A stretch of DNA of 64,000 nt from Methylotenera_A sp044228245 (GCA_044228245.1 JBGAVG010000007.1:79726-143725); one strand, 5' to 3'. Shown: positions 40,536-50,305, counted from the stretch's first letter. Program-made: numbers and translations. Notes: a model not told the origin generated them from the sequence alone.

Positions 40536-41965
40536 AAAAGTTGAGCCTTTTTTTAGTGTTGTTTTTGGTCGCTTGCAAGGCAGTAGGCCCAGATTACAAG
40601 CGTAGTGAGCCCAATTTGCCTGCCAAATATAGCGAGGAGGATGCTGTTTCAAATGCATCGAATGATGTGATGAAGCAGTGGCAAAGAAAGTGGTGGCAAC
40701 ATTATCAGGACGAAAAACTGAACGAATTGGTTGAGCTCACCCTTAAAAACAACACTAATATTCAGCTCGCGGTTGCGCGTATTGAAGAAGCCGATGCGAG
40801 CATGCGCGAAGTCGGCGCCTATCTGTTGCCGGAGATTGATTTTTCTACCAAAGCCGAGCGCAACAAGGTAACTGAACTCGGGCCATTTCCTACCTTTACA
40901 TCGCCGATTCGTAACAATTACACCATCGGACTTAACACCACCTATGAAATCGACTTCTGGGGCAGGCTGAAGCGTAATAAAGAAGCGGCAAAGGCAAATG
41001 CCCTGGCGACGCGAAACGCCAAAGAAACCGTCGAACTTTCGCTGACAGGTCTGGTTGCCAGCAACTATCTGCAATTGCGCGGTTTGAATGCACAAATCGC
41101 GGTCACCAAAGATAACCAGAAAAGCCGTAAAGAAGCGCTTGGTTTGAATCATAGGCGACTTGCGGGCGGTGTGGCGAGCGCGCTGGAAGTGAGCCAGGCT
41201 GAGGTGGCGGTGAGCAATTTAGAGGCGCAGCTGATTGAGCTAACAAGATTACGTGCGATAAGCCAGCATCAGCTTGCGGTGCTGACCGGCGTGCTGGATT
41301 TGAAGCTGGAAGCTGCGGATATCCGTACCTTGCCGGTTCCGCCCACCCCGCCTGCCGGTTTGCCTTCCGCATTACTGGAAAATCGCCCGGATATTCGCCA
41401 GGCCGAGCAGGCGCTGATAGCAGAAAATGCCAGAATCGGCATCGCTAAAGCTGCGCTGTATCCAAGTATTACCTTGACCGGCAGCTATGGCGGCGAAAGT
41501 CTGGAACTCAGTGATTTGTTAAAAGCAGGTGCACGTGTCTGGACGTTGGGAATCGGGCTGGATTTGCCGATTTTTGATTCTGGCAGGCGCCAGTCTCGTG
41601 TGGAGCAAGCTACGGCCAGGCAAAAACAGACTTTGGCGCAATATCAAACGGCGATACAAAGTGCATTCAGAGAAGTGAACGATGCGCTTGTCACGAGGCG
41701 CTTAAATACTGAACGCGAGCAAAGCCTGCTGCAAAGCGAAGCGTCTGCCAAGAAGGCACTTTCAGTGGCTGAGAACCGCTATAAATCAGGCTATTCGGCC
41801 TATCTGGAAGTGCTGGATGCGCAGCGTGTACATAATGAGGCTTCGCTTGCAGTGATTCAAGCCAGGCAAGCGAATCTTTTAGCCACGGTGGAACTGTTTA
41901 AAGTGCTGGGCGGTGACTGGAAAGGTGAAGGTTTGGCGGGCCAAGCACTTCAATCCAATCATTAA
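40532..41965 (+). CDS. Outer-membrane efflux channel lipoprotein (OprM/NodT type)
   Basis: 477 residues. The lipobox LVAC in LFLVLFLVACKAVGPDYKRS marks a lipoprotein. NodT/OprM blocks follow: WWQHYQDEKLNELVELTLKN, NTTYEIDFWGRLKRNKEA, ALLENRPDIRQAEQALIAEN and GYSAYLEVLDAQRVH. Trimers of the family form a trans-periplasmic tunnel. Third gene of the efflux operon; its stop overlaps the stop of the convergent 567-residue gene by 4 bp. Confidence 0.94.
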   Translation: MKKLSLFLVLFLVACKAVGPDYKRSEPNLPAKYSEEDAVSNASNDVMKQWQRKWWQHYQDEKLNELVELTLKNNTNIQLAVARIEEADASMREVGAYLLPEIDFSTKAERNKVTELGPFPTFTSPIRNNYTIGLNTTYEIDFWGRLKRNKEAAKANALATRNAKETVELSLTGLVASNYLQLRGLNAQIAVTKDNQKSRKEALGLNHRRLAGGVASALEVSQAEVAVSNLEAQLIELTRLRAISQHQLAVLTGVLDLKLEAADIRTLPVPPTPPAGLPSALLENRPDIRQAEQALIAENARIGIAKAALYPSITLTGSYGGESLELSDLLKAGARVWTLGIGLDLPIFDSGRRQSRVEQATARQKQTLAQYQTAIQSAFREVNDALVTRRLNTEREQSLLQSEASAKKALSVAENRYKSGYSAYLEVLDAQRVHNEASLAVIQARQANLLATVELFKVLGGDWKGEGLAGQALQSNH

Positions 41966-43665
41966 ACTGGAAAAGCGACCTTGACCCAGTCATCGCGGGA
42001 TTCGACAGGCTCGCCAAGCAGGACGTGTTTGGTTGTCCCATTCATACTAATGCTGTAGTGGCTGTTAGTGCGGTAGTTGATTTTAGGCAGTATCATCATC
42101 GAGGCGTCTGACAGCCCGGCCTCGATTGGCAGGTAAATGCCGGAGAACAAGCCAATATCCACTGTGGGGGCCGCGTTCTTTGCACCACTTTCAGTGCGGG
42201 GTTCGATCACCGATTCGGTATGGACGTAGGTTTCGTCAGCGCGTATCTGGCGTAACTGTACCCAGGTCGGGTGATTTGAGATGGTTTCGATGCCCACTCT
42301 TAACTGGCTGCCTTGCGTCGGCTTGACCGATCTGATCATTCCAAGAATGAGCTTGTTATAATCTTCATCCACGACCAATCCAATCAGCTTATCCGGTCTG
42401 GCCAGAATGTTGGCATACTTGTTGACACGTGTTCCCATGCCGCGCGGGCTTTCATCGGTGATGATCCAGGTGTCCAGCGAGCCGCTATTGGCAGACAGGC
42501 TGCTGCCTTGTTTTAATACGGTATGCGCCCTTATTCGTTCTTCGAGAGATGCGCCGTTATGTGATAGCCGCAACCCGCTGCTGATCTGATTTGCCTGATG
42601 CACCTGGTTACAAATGTTGGCGATACCGGCGGTGACTTTAGCCATTTTTGAACTTGCTTGCCGTTTGGTTTTGCGGCGCTGCCTGACGTAGCCGTTCTTT
42701 TTCCATTCCTCGAGTAGAATCCTGAGCGTTTCATTCAGTTTTTTTGCATTTTCGATTTTTGCGAAAGCCAGGCTTTGAGGAATTTCTCCGCGGTCTGACA
42801 CGGTGATCGCCACAGAGATTTGTTTTTCCAGTTCATCCAGCTCCCAATAACGGTAACTGTCGTTAGGTACAAAATCGCGCATACGCTTTGCTGGCGCATC
42901 TTTTTCCAGATCAATGTAGAACAGATATTGCTCAGGCGTGGATTTATTGCTGATATACGCGCGCGTAAGCAAGGTGTTGATAACGCGCGTTGCGATTTCA
43001 AGATGATACTTCTGCATGCTCGCCTGCCCCAGTTGCCCCAGCATACATGTTTGCACATAACAGGCTGCGAGCGTGGTCGAAGGCGAAAAGCCAAACAGTT
43101 CCACCGGATTATTCAACAACATGTGCTGCGCGGCAATCCGGTACAGCACATTGATTTGCTGCCATACTTTGGCCGGCGGATTGCTCTGGCTGAACATGCG
43201 CCATTTGACCATATTGAAGGCGGTGTATAGCGCGCGTGCGATCAGCCGTATGGGCGTGTTTCCTTCCAGCCTGATACTGTTTTCTGGCTGAGCCTGGCCG
43301 GCATTAAATACTTTTTCGATGACTTTAAGATGGAAAATATAGGATTGCCGGCAGTAGTTATAACAGGTTTCGCAGATGTTATTTTCCAGCTCAGGCTTCA
43401 TGTTCTCCACGTTGGAAAACTGGGTAGATAATCTTTCCAGGCGCGCTTGATTAAGCGCCTCGACTTCAAAAATCAAATCGAGTTGCTGTTGAAGGCTCAG
43501 CGACTCTTCATCGCCGGCCTGGCTGAGTATAAGAGTCAGCTGTTTGGCGGCAAACTGCAATGCTGTCAGGTCATCCATTTCCTCCAGATCGCCCAGCCAG
43601 GCCAAGCGCTTGCTGGTTTTTTTGATGGAAGTCGGGCCGAACAGGTGTTGAAAAATATTCATCAT
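41962..43665 (-). CDS. Large hypothetical protein, possible degenerate PilZ-like C-terminus
   Basis: 567 residues, no signal peptide or membrane segment, so probably cytoplasmic. The N-terminal half is helical, with a three-Cys cluster C98-x2-C101-x3-C105 (ICETCYNYCRQSY). The C-terminal half is beta-rich, with TWIITDESPRGMGTRV and LIGLVVDEDYNKLILGMIRS, which remind me of PilZ-type c-di-GMP domains, but the key Arg/Asp-x-S-x-x-G motifs are not clean. I do not assign a function. It converges on the efflux operon and is divergent from gltX. Confidence 0.7.
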   Translation of the reverse strand: MMNIFQHLFGPTSIKKTSKRLAWLGDLEEMDDLTALQFAAKQLTLILSQAGDEESLSLQQQLDLIFEVEALNQARLERLSTQFSNVENMKPELENNICETCYNYCRQSYIFHLKVIEKVFNAGQAQPENSIRLEGNTPIRLIARALYTAFNMVKWRMFSQSNPPAKVWQQINVLYRIAAQHMLLNNPVELFGFSPSTTLAACYVQTCMLGQLGQASMQKYHLEIATRVINTLLTRAYISNKSTPEQYLFYIDLEKDAPAKRMRDFVPNDSYRYWELDELEKQISVAITVSDRGEIPQSLAFAKIENAKKLNETLRILLEEWKKNGYVRQRRKTKRQASSKMAKVTAGIANICNQVHQANQISSGLRLSHNGASLEERIRAHTVLKQGSSLSANSGSLDTWIITDESPRGMGTRVNKYANILARPDKLIGLVVDEDYNKLILGMIRSVKPTQGSQLRVGIETISNHPTWVQLRQIRADETYVHTESVIEPRTESGAKNAAPTVDIGLFSGIYLPIEAGLSDASMMILPKINYRTNSHYSISMNGTTKHVLLGEPVESRDDWVKVAFPV

Positions 43666-43834
43666 CAGAAGGAAAACTAATTTGGAATGGCGATTTTAAT
43701 CAAACTAAATGTAATGAGTGAAAATATAATAATAAATCATTGAATAATCAAGCTTAATTTAATCATGTTGCTGGTGATTAAGCGATTATGATTGCATGGT
43801 AAAATTCAATTTTTAAGTTAAAAGTAAATCTCAC

Positions 43835-45229
43835 ATGACAGTTCGTACTCGTTTTGCGCCTAGCCCTACCGGATTTTTGCACATCGGAGGCGCGCGCACC
43901 GCGCTATTTTCGTGGGCGTATGCCAAAAAGCATCATGGTCAATTCATTTTGCGTATTGAGGACACCGATGTAGAGCGTTCCACGCCGCAGGCGGTGCAGG
44001 CCATCTTGGACGGTATGCATTGGCTGGGTTTGGATTACGACGAAGGCCCGTTCTATCAGATGCAGCGCATGAATATCTACAAAAAAGTCATCCAAAGCAT
44101 GCTGGATAATGGTACGGCCTATTATTGCTACTGCAGCAAAGAGGAACTGGAAGCGCTGCGCGAAAGCCAGATGCAGCAAGGTTTAAAGCCGCGCTACGAT
44201 GGAAAATGGCGGCCAGAAGCTGGTAAAACCTTGCCTGCAATCCCGCAGGATATTCCGCCGGTGGTGCGCTTCAAAAATCCGCAAACCGGTGTAGTGGCCT
44301 GGGATGATCTGGTAAAAGGGCGCATCGAAATCGCCAATGCAGAGCTGGATGATCTGATTATCGCTCGCGCAGACGGCACGCCGACCTACAACTTTTGCGT
44401 GGTGGTAGATGACTGGGAAATGGGTATTACGCAAGTGATTCGCGGTGATGACCACGTCAACAATACGCCGCGCCAGATCAATATGCTGCAGGCGCTTGGT
44501 GCCACGGTTCCGCAATATGCGCATTTATCCATGATTCTGGGGGATGACGGACAAAAGCTCTCCAAGCGTCATGGCGCCGTGAGTGTGATGCAATACCATG
44601 AGGATGGCTATCTGCCGGAAGCTGTCTTGAATTATCTGGCGCGTTTGGGCTGGAGCCATGGCGATGCGGAAATTTTTACTATGCAGCAGTTTTGTGAATG
44701 GTTTGATTTAGACCATATTACACCATCCGCTGCACAATTTAACACTGAAAAGCTCAATTGGCTGAATGCGCATTATATCAAGGAGGCTAATATTGACGTG
44801 CTTGCAGACGATATTGCCAGCCGGTTGAAAAAGCTGGGCGTCATCGTGCAGGCGCAACCGAAATTGCAAGACGTGCTGGCTTTATACCGCGAGCGCGCTA
44901 ATAATCTGAATCAATTGGCACGCGATGTTGCCTATTTTTATACTTTGCCGCAAGCCAGTGCAGAAGATGTTGCCAAGCATATCACGCCTGAAATTATGCC
45001 AGCAGTACAATCGCTTAGCCAGAATCTGGTGCAGATTAACTGGTCAGCAGAGGCAATACACGAGGCGATTAATGCAGTCGTGACGCAATATCAGCTCAAG
45101 TTTCCAAAAGTGGCCATGCCGCTGCGCGTGATGCTGACGGGCATAGCGCAATCGCCCAGCATCGACCAGGTAATGGCGTTGCTGGGACAAAAGGAAGCGC
45201 TTGGCAGAATACAAAATTACATCCGATAA
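43835..45229 (+). CDS. gltX: Glutamyl-tRNA synthetase
   Basis: 464 residues, class I synthetase. The HIGH motif appears in FAPSPTGFLHIGGARTALFS and the KMSKS-type loop in GDDGQKLSKRHGAVSVMQ. The EDTDVERST region binds glutamate and the tRNA acceptor end. A CYCSKEEL segment may bind zinc. A 169-bp AT-rich gap separates it from the divergent unknown gene; promoters for both must lie there, but no strong boxes stand out. Confidence 0.97.
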   Translation: MTVRTRFAPSPTGFLHIGGARTALFSWAYAKKHHGQFILRIEDTDVERSTPQAVQAILDGMHWLGLDYDEGPFYQMQRMNIYKKVIQSMLDNGTAYYCYCSKEELEALRESQMQQGLKPRYDGKWRPEAGKTLPAIPQDIPPVVRFKNPQTGVVAWDDLVKGRIEIANAELDDLIIARADGTPTYNFCVVVDDWEMGITQVIRGDDHVNNTPRQINMLQALGATVPQYAHLSMILGDDGQKLSKRHGAVSVMQYHEDGYLPEAVLNYLARLGWSHGDAEIFTMQQFCEWFDLDHITPSAAQFNTEKLNWLNAHYIKEANIDVLADDIASRLKKLGVIVQAQPKLQDVLALYRERANNLNQLARDVAYFYTLPQASAEDVAKHITPEIMPAVQSLSQNLVQINWSAEAIHEAINAVVTQYQLKFPKVAMPLRVMLTGIAQSPSIDQVMALLGQKEALGRIQNYIR

Positions 45230-45358
45230 TTTTTTATCAGGCACTTGAAAAGCGAACAAAAAGGCGCAATCATAGTCATATGCAAGGTAGAATGCGCTTT
45301 TACTAATTATATTCAGGCAAAGCCACTCCAATTTTATTAAAACTACAAGGAGCACAAC

Positions 45359-45598
45359 ATGAACAACAAAGGACAAATGCTGCAGGATCCATTCCTAAAC
45401 GCCCTCAGAAAAGAACACGTACAGGTGTCCATCTATCTGGTGAACGGTATCAAGTTGCAAGGGCAGGTTGATTCTTTTGACCAATACGTGATTCTGCTTA
45501 AAAATACCGTAACCCAGATGGTGTATAAGCACGCCATTTCCACGATTGTGCCAGCCCGTGCGGTGAGCATGCCGTTGCCTGAGCATTCGGAAGAATAA
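45359..45598 (+). CDS. hfq: RNA chaperone Hfq
   Basis: 79 residues. Sm1 (QDPFLNALRKEHVQVSIYLV, NGIKLQGQVDSFDQYVILLK) and Sm2 (VYKHAISTIVPAR) motifs are intact, with a short C-terminal tail (VSMPLPEHSEE). The hexamer binds small RNAs and A/U-rich mRNA sites. AAGGAG lies 7 nt before the ATG. First gene of the hfq-hflX-hflK-hflC unit. Confidence 0.97.
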   Translation: MNNKGQMLQDPFLNALRKEHVQVSIYLVNGIKLQGQVDSFDQYVILLKNTVTQMVYKHAISTIVPARAVSMPLPEHSEE

Positions 45599-45601
45599 AG
45601 C

Positions 45602-46792
45602 TTGTCAATTAGACCCACTGGTTACGGCGAAAACACCTTAGCGAATCCAACTGTCTCAACCGCTGCATCTAACGGTGCGGTGGTGTTGGTGAGCGTAGAT
45701 TTCGGCGAGCCAGATTATGCAGAAAGCTTGCACGAATTGCGTCAATTGGTGACGTCAGCGGGCTTGCAAGTGCGCGGTACGGTCGAAGGCAAGCGAAGCG
45801 CGCCAGATGCAAAACTTTTTATTGGCAGTGGCAAAGCCGATGAATTAAAAATGATGCTTGAAACTAGCGAAACCAGCCTGGTTGCATTTAACCACGACTT
45901 AAGCCCATCGCAGCAGCGCAATTTAGAGCGTTTTTTGCAAGCTAAAGTGCTGGATAGAACAGGTCTGATTTTAGATATTTTTGCACAACGTGCAAAAAGC
46001 CATGAAGGCAAACTGCAAGTTGAGTTGGCGCAGTTAGAGCATTTATCTACGCGCTTAGTACGCGGCTGGACCCACCTGGAGCGCCAAAAAGGTGGTATTG
46101 GCGTGCGCGGCGGCCCAGGTGAGAAGCAATTAGAGCTAGATAAGCGAATGATTGGCGTGCGGGTAAAACAACTGCGCGAAAAGCTGGCAAAACTCAAGCA
46201 ACAGCGTAGCATGCAGCGTAAATCGCGTAAGCGCTCAAACACCATGACCGTGTCATTAGTTGGCTACACCAATGCGGGCAAATCCACTTTATTCAACCGC
46301 CTGACGCAGTCGGGTGTCTATGCGGCAGATCAGCTGTTTGCCACGCTGGATACTACTTCGCGCAAAATGTATTTGGGTGATAACTATCATTCCGGCGGCG
46401 GCACTCTGGTTATTTCAGATACGGTCGGGTTTATCAAGCATTTGCCTACCACGTTGATAGAGGCGTTTGGTGCCACTCTGGAGGAAGCTGCACAGGCAGA
46501 TCTGCTGCTGCATGTGGTGGATGTGGCCAGTACGAACCGTGAGGCACAGATCGCACAAGTGAACCATGTGCTGCATGAAATTGGTGCAGCCACCGTGCCG
46601 CAAATTTTAGTGTTAAACCAAATTGACAGGCTGGATAACGAGGCGGGCTTTGAGCGTGACGAGTATGGTAGAATTTACAAAGTGCGCGTATCTGCCAAGA
46701 CTGGCGCCGGCTTGGAGTTTGTCCGGCTTGCCTTGTCGGAGCACCAGCAGTTACTAAAAAAATTAAGCACTGAAGAAAGTGCGTATGCTTGA
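45602..46792 (+). CDS. hflX: Ribosome-splitting GTPase HflX
   Basis: 396 residues from a TTG start 3 bp after hfq. The N-terminal HflX domain (RGTVEGKRSAPDAKLFIGSG, LVAFNHDLSPSQQRNLER, DRTGLILDIFAQRAKSHEGK, GGIGVRGGPGEKQLELDKR) precedes the GTPase: G1 GYTNAGKSTLFNRL, G2 ATLDTTSRKMYL, G3 DTVGFIKHLP and G4 NQIDRL. It dissociates stalled or hibernating ribosomes. It overlaps no gene; hflK begins 14 bp after its stop. Confidence 0.95.
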   Translation: MSIRPTGYGENTLANPTVSTAASNGAVVLVSVDFGEPDYAESLHELRQLVTSAGLQVRGTVEGKRSAPDAKLFIGSGKADELKMMLETSETSLVAFNHDLSPSQQRNLERFLQAKVLDRTGLILDIFAQRAKSHEGKLQVELAQLEHLSTRLVRGWTHLERQKGGIGVRGGPGEKQLELDKRMIGVRVKQLREKLAKLKQQRSMQRKSRKRSNTMTVSLVGYTNAGKSTLFNRLTQSGVYAADQLFATLDTTSRKMYLGDNYHSGGGTLVISDTVGFIKHLPTTLIEAFGATLEEAAQADLLLHVVDVASTNREAQIAQVNHVLHEIGAATVPQILVLNQIDRLDNEAGFERDEYGRIYKVRVSAKTGAGLEFVRLALSEHQQLLKKLSTEESAYA

Positions 46793-46805
46793 ATGGAGTT
46801 TGAGA

Positions 46806-47969
46806 ATGATTAAGTTTCCCGGTTTTGGTCAACGTAATAACGAAGGTCCGCCTGATTTGGATGAAGTGCTGCGTGATTTAAGCCAAAAACTGAATAATTT
46901 ATTTGGCCGAGGCAGCAACAGCGGCAACAATGATAATCGGACTGCAGACGGCAAAAGTGTCGATGTGCCGATTATGCCGATTCTGGCGATTATCGTTGCA
47001 ATCTGGATGGCGACAGGTTTTTATATCGTTGATCAAGGCTCGCTTGGCGTAGTGCAGCGATTCGGCAAGTTTACACAAACTACAGAGCCTGGCCCGCGCT
47101 GGCATTGGCCGTTTCCTATTGAAACTAAAACCATCGTCAATATGGAACAGGTGCGCCGCCTGGAAGTAGGCTATAGAAGCAATGGCGAAGGTTCAGGTAG
47201 CAAAACCAAAGTGCCTAGAGAAGCCCTGATGCTGACTGAAGACGAAAACATCATTGATATGCAGGTGGCTGTGCAGTACAAACTTAAAAATGCGAAAGAT
47301 TATGTGTTTAATAATCGAGATACTGACAAAGCTGTGATGTCGGCCGCAGAAACCGCCATTCGTGAAGTAGTGGGTAAAAGTAAATTAGACGATTTGCTAC
47401 AGAAAGGTTTGCCGGACACGTCAGCACGCATGCAGGCGATTTTGGATAGTTACAACACCGGCATATTGATTACCAGTGTTTCCCGGCAAAAGGGTGCAGC
47501 GCCAGAGCAGGTAAAAGAGGCGTTTGACGATGTGAACCGTGCCAACCAGGATTACCAGCGTCAAATTAACCTGGGTCAGGCTTATGCGAATGATGTCATT
47601 CCTAAAGCGCGTGGTAATGCATCGCGTTTGGCGGCTGAAGCGGCGGGCTACAAGTTGAAAGTGGAAAGCGAAGCCAAAGGTAATGCCAGCCGATTCGAAC
47701 AGATTCTGACGCAATATAACAAGGCGCCAGAAGTGACCCGTCAGCGTCTGTATTTAGATGCGCAAGAGCAGATTTTATCAAACACCAGCAAGGTGATAGT
47801 TGACCAAAAAGGCGGCAATAGCTTGTTGTATTTGCCATTGGATAAATTGATGGAAGCGACTCGGCCTGCAAGCTCTGGTGCGGCAACAACTACTGCGAAT
47901 ATAAGCAAGCAAGAAGAACCAGGTATTGAAGAGTCGCGTGGATTAACACGCGATCGAGACAGTCGCTAA
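46806..47969 (+). CDS. hflK: FtsH-regulating membrane protein HflK
   Basis: About 387 residues from the ATG (MIKFPGFGQRNNEGPPDLDE) with a GGAG 8 nt upstream; earlier in-frame ATGs lie inside hflX. A cytoplasmic Gly/Asn-rich N-terminus, one membrane segment (PIMPILAIIVAIWMATGFYI) and a periplasmic SPFH/band 7 domain follow (VDQGSLGVVQRFGKFTQTTE). HflK and HflC form a large cage around the FtsH protease and modulate it. Confidence 0.94.
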   Translation: MIKFPGFGQRNNEGPPDLDEVLRDLSQKLNNLFGRGSNSGNNDNRTADGKSVDVPIMPILAIIVAIWMATGFYIVDQGSLGVVQRFGKFTQTTEPGPRWHWPFPIETKTIVNMEQVRRLEVGYRSNGEGSGSKTKVPREALMLTEDENIIDMQVAVQYKLKNAKDYVFNNRDTDKAVMSAAETAIREVVGKSKLDDLLQKGLPDTSARMQAILDSYNTGILITSVSRQKGAAPEQVKEAFDDVNRANQDYQRQINLGQAYANDVIPKARGNASRLAAEAAGYKLKVESEAKGNASRFEQILTQYNKAPEVTRQRLYLDAQEQILSNTSKVIVDQKGGNSLLYLPLDKLMEATRPASSGAATTTANISKQEEPGIEESRGLTRDRDSR

Positions 47970-48004
47970 GCCTGCGCAAGAGAGTCTGAGAGAAGAGAAT
48001 TAAG

Positions 48005-48877
48005 ATGAAAAATATTGGTGTAGGTTTAATTGGTTTGTTTGTGGCCTTGATAGTGCTGACGATGTCGCTTTTTACGGTTGATCAGCGCGAGTACGCCTTG
48101 GTGTTCAGGTTGGGTGAACTGGTCGCGGTTAAAAAAGAGCCAGGGCTTTATTTCAAAGTGCCTTTGGTGGACGATTTGAAATATTTCGAAAAACGTATCG
48201 TGACGCTTGACTGGGAACAGCCGGCGGAGATTGTGACGAGTGAAAATAAAACCATGACGGTGGATTCGTTTGTGAAATGGCGCATCATCGATCCCGCAAA
48301 ATATTATGTATCGGTAAAAGAGGGCGGAGAAGCTGCTGCGGAAGACAGGCTTTCGCAAGTGGTAAACGCCGGTTTGCGTGATGAGTTTGGTAAACGTACT
48401 GTGCGCGATGTTATTGCGGGTGAGCGTGGGGCGATTATGAGAAACATGAAAATCAGGGCGGATAAAGAAGCGCGTCAGATTGGTATCCAAGTAGTGGATG
48501 TGCGCTTGAAACGTGTGGATTATTCAGAAGATATTAGCAAATCGGTGTATGACCGCATGATTGCAGAGCGTAAGCGTATCGCCAACCAGTTACGCTCTGA
48601 AGGGGCGGCTGCGTCAGAAAAAATCCGCGCTGATGCCGATAAGCAGCGTGAAGTCATTATTGCAGAAGCTTTCCGCGATGCGCAAAAGATGAAAGGTGAG
48701 GGCGACGCCAAAGCGGCCGAAATTTATTCTAATGCTTACGGTAAAAACCCTGAGTTTTATGCGTTTTACCGCAGCCAGGAAGCTTACAAAAATAGCTTTA
48801 AAAGCAAATCAGACGTCATGGTGCTAGACCCAAGTTCCGATTTCTTCAAATATATGCGCGGCGCTGGCGGCAAATAG
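48005..48877 (+). CDS. hflC: FtsH-regulating membrane protein HflC
   Basis: 290 residues. An N-terminal membrane anchor (IGVGLIGLFVALIVLTMSLF) precedes the SPFH domain with VDQREYALVFRLGELVAV, TVDSFVKWRIIDPAKYY and DVRLKRVDYSEDISKSVYDR. The helical tail has EGDAKAAEIYSNAYGKNPEF and ends with YMRGAGGK. Partner of hflK, 35 bp downstream of it. Confidence 0.95.
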   Translation: MKNIGVGLIGLFVALIVLTMSLFTVDQREYALVFRLGELVAVKKEPGLYFKVPLVDDLKYFEKRIVTLDWEQPAEIVTSENKTMTVDSFVKWRIIDPAKYYVSVKEGGEAAAEDRLSQVVNAGLRDEFGKRTVRDVIAGERGAIMRNMKIRADKEARQIGIQVVDVRLKRVDYSEDISKSVYDRMIAERKRIANQLRSEGAAASEKIRADADKQREVIIAEAFRDAQKMKGEGDAKAAEIYSNAYGKNPEFYAFYRSQEAYKNSFKSKSDVMVLDPSSDFFKYMRGAGGK

Positions 48878-48903
48878 TCGTCAGAAAGCAGGTTAGAGGT
48901 CGC

Positions 48904-49089
48904 TTGAAAAATATATTGCTTGCTGCATTCGGGCTCATGCTGGTGTTTGAAGGGTTGTTGCCGTTCATTGCACCACAAGCGTGGCGCGAAACATTCAGGC
49001 GCATGATAGAGCTCAAAGACGGCCAGCTGCGTTTTGTTGGCCTGATTTCCATTGTTGGCGGCTTGTTGCTGATGTTGCTTAGCCGCTAA
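48904..49089 (+). CDS. DUF2065 small inner-membrane protein
   Basis: 61 residues from a TTG start. It has two hydrophobic segments: ILLAAFGLMLVFEGLLPFIA and FVGLISIVGGLLLMLL, with PQAWRETFRRMIELKDGQLR between. This matches DUF2065, often encoded after hflC in Proteobacteria. Function unknown; a link to the HflKC complex is possible from context only. Confidence 0.8.
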   Translation: MKNILLAAFGLMLVFEGLLPFIAPQAWRETFRRMIELKDGQLRFVGLISIVGGLLLMLLSR

Positions 49090-49118
49090 TTCTAGGCCGC
49101 TCGCGTAAGCCGTTTTGC

Positions 49119-49135
49119 TATAATCCAAGTATAAT
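49119..49135 (+). promoter_or_regulatory. Two overlapping -10 boxes just before hisZ
   Basis: TATAAT occurs at 49119-49124 and again at 49130-49135, only 17 and 6 bp before the hisZ ATG at 49142. Use of either would give a leader of about ten nucleotides or none. No Shine-Dalgarno sequence precedes the ATG. -35 boxes are not clear. Confidence 0.45.
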
Positions 49136-49141
49136 AGCGGT

Positions 49142-50305
49142 ATGCGAAATTGGTTACTCCCAGAATATATCGAAGACGTGTTGCCCAATGAGGCTGCACG
49201 CATCGAGCAGCTTCGCCGTAAGCTATTGGATTTATTCAAGGTTCACGGCTACCAATATGTGATTCCACCCACCTTGGAGTATATGGAATCACTCATCACC
49301 GGCACCGGTCACGATCTTGATCTGGCCACGTTTAAAGTGGTAGATCAGCTTACCGGGCGTTTAATGGGCATTCGTGCGGACATGACGCCGCAAGCCGCGC
49401 GCATAGACGCGCACATGCTCAATCATCAGGGTGTTTCAAGGTTGTGCTATGCGGGTACGGTGCTGCGCACCAGGCCGGACGGCCTTGCGCGCACACGCGA
49501 ACCATTACAGATAGGCGCAGAGCTGTTCGGGCATGCGGGCATCGAAAGCGATATCGAGATTCAACGTCTGATGATCAAGGCCTTGCAGCTGCTCGGCTTG
49601 GAAGAGCTGCATATCGATTTTAGCCATGTCGCGATTTTTGAGAGCCTGGTGAAGGCTGGCAATATCCATGCGGATTTAGAACAGGCGCTGCACGCAGCGC
49701 TGTTAAGTAAGGACAAAGCTGCGGTGGCCCAACTGGCAGCCGGCCTGCCAAAATCCATTAAGCAGGCGCTTCTGAGTTTGACTGAGCTAAACGGTGATGC
49801 GGCGATGCTGGAGAAAGCAGCAAATGTGCTGCCGGAACTGCCGGAAATCAATCTGGCATTGGCCGATTTGCGGGCTGTTGCAAGCAAATTAAGTGATCTG
49901 AACGTGCATGTCTCGTTCGATTTATGCGAGCTACGCGGCTATCACTACCACAGCGGCATTGTGTTTGCGGCCTATGCACAAGGTTATGCAGGGCCGCTGG
50001 CGCTGGGAGGACGTTATGACGAAGTCGGCATCGCGTTTGGGCGCGCCCGGCCGGCGACGGGCTTTAGCCTTGATTTGCGCGGCGTGGTAACTGCGCTTGC
50101 GCCAGCCAGCCAGCCTAAAGCGATTCTGGCGCCGGAAGGTAATGACAAGGCATTGCTCAATGAAATCGAAGCGTTACGTGCAGATGGTCTGATTGTGATC
50201 CAGGCGCTGCCGAATGTGCTGCAGAGCGCTGCCGAGCTTAACTGCGACAGCGCGCTGGTGTTACGAAATGGCGAATGGCTCATTGAAGCGCTTGCCCAAC
50301 ATTAA
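49142..50305 (+). CDS. hisZ: ATP phosphoribosyltransferase regulatory subunit HisZ
   Basis: 387 residues. A HisRS-like class II fold without the synthetase residues: MRNWLLPEYIEDVLPNEA, YQYVIPPTLEYMESLITGTG, MGIRADMTPQAARIDAHML and the loop RGYHYHSGIVFAAYAQGY in place of RGLDYYNRTVFEW. HisZ joins the short form of HisG in the first step of histidine synthesis. Its place between hflC and purA is conserved in Betaproteobacteria. The start is fixed by the family N-terminus although no ribosome-binding site is seen. Confidence 0.95.
   Translation: MRNWLLPEYIEDVLPNEAARIEQLRRKLLDLFKVHGYQYVIPPTLEYMESLITGTGHDLDLATFKVVDQLTGRLMGIRADMTPQAARIDAHMLNHQGVSRLCYAGTVLRTRPDGLARTREPLQIGAELFGHAGIESDIEIQRLMIKALQLLGLEELHIDFSHVAIFESLVKAGNIHADLEQALHAALLSKDKAAVAQLAAGLPKSIKQALLSLTELNGDAAMLEKAANVLPELPEINLALADLRAVASKLSDLNVHVSFDLCELRGYHYHSGIVFAAYAQGYAGPLALGGRYDEVGIAFGRARPATGFSLDLRGVVTALAPASQPKAILAPEGNDKALLNEIEALRADGLIVIQALPNVLQSAAELNCDSALVLRNGEWLIEALAQH

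Noticed and set aside
49667..49681. A 14-nt match to the conserved hairpin loop (CAATATCCATGCGG) inside hisZ
   Set aside because: There is no flanking inverted repeat and the stretch is in-frame coding sequence, so it is treated as chance.
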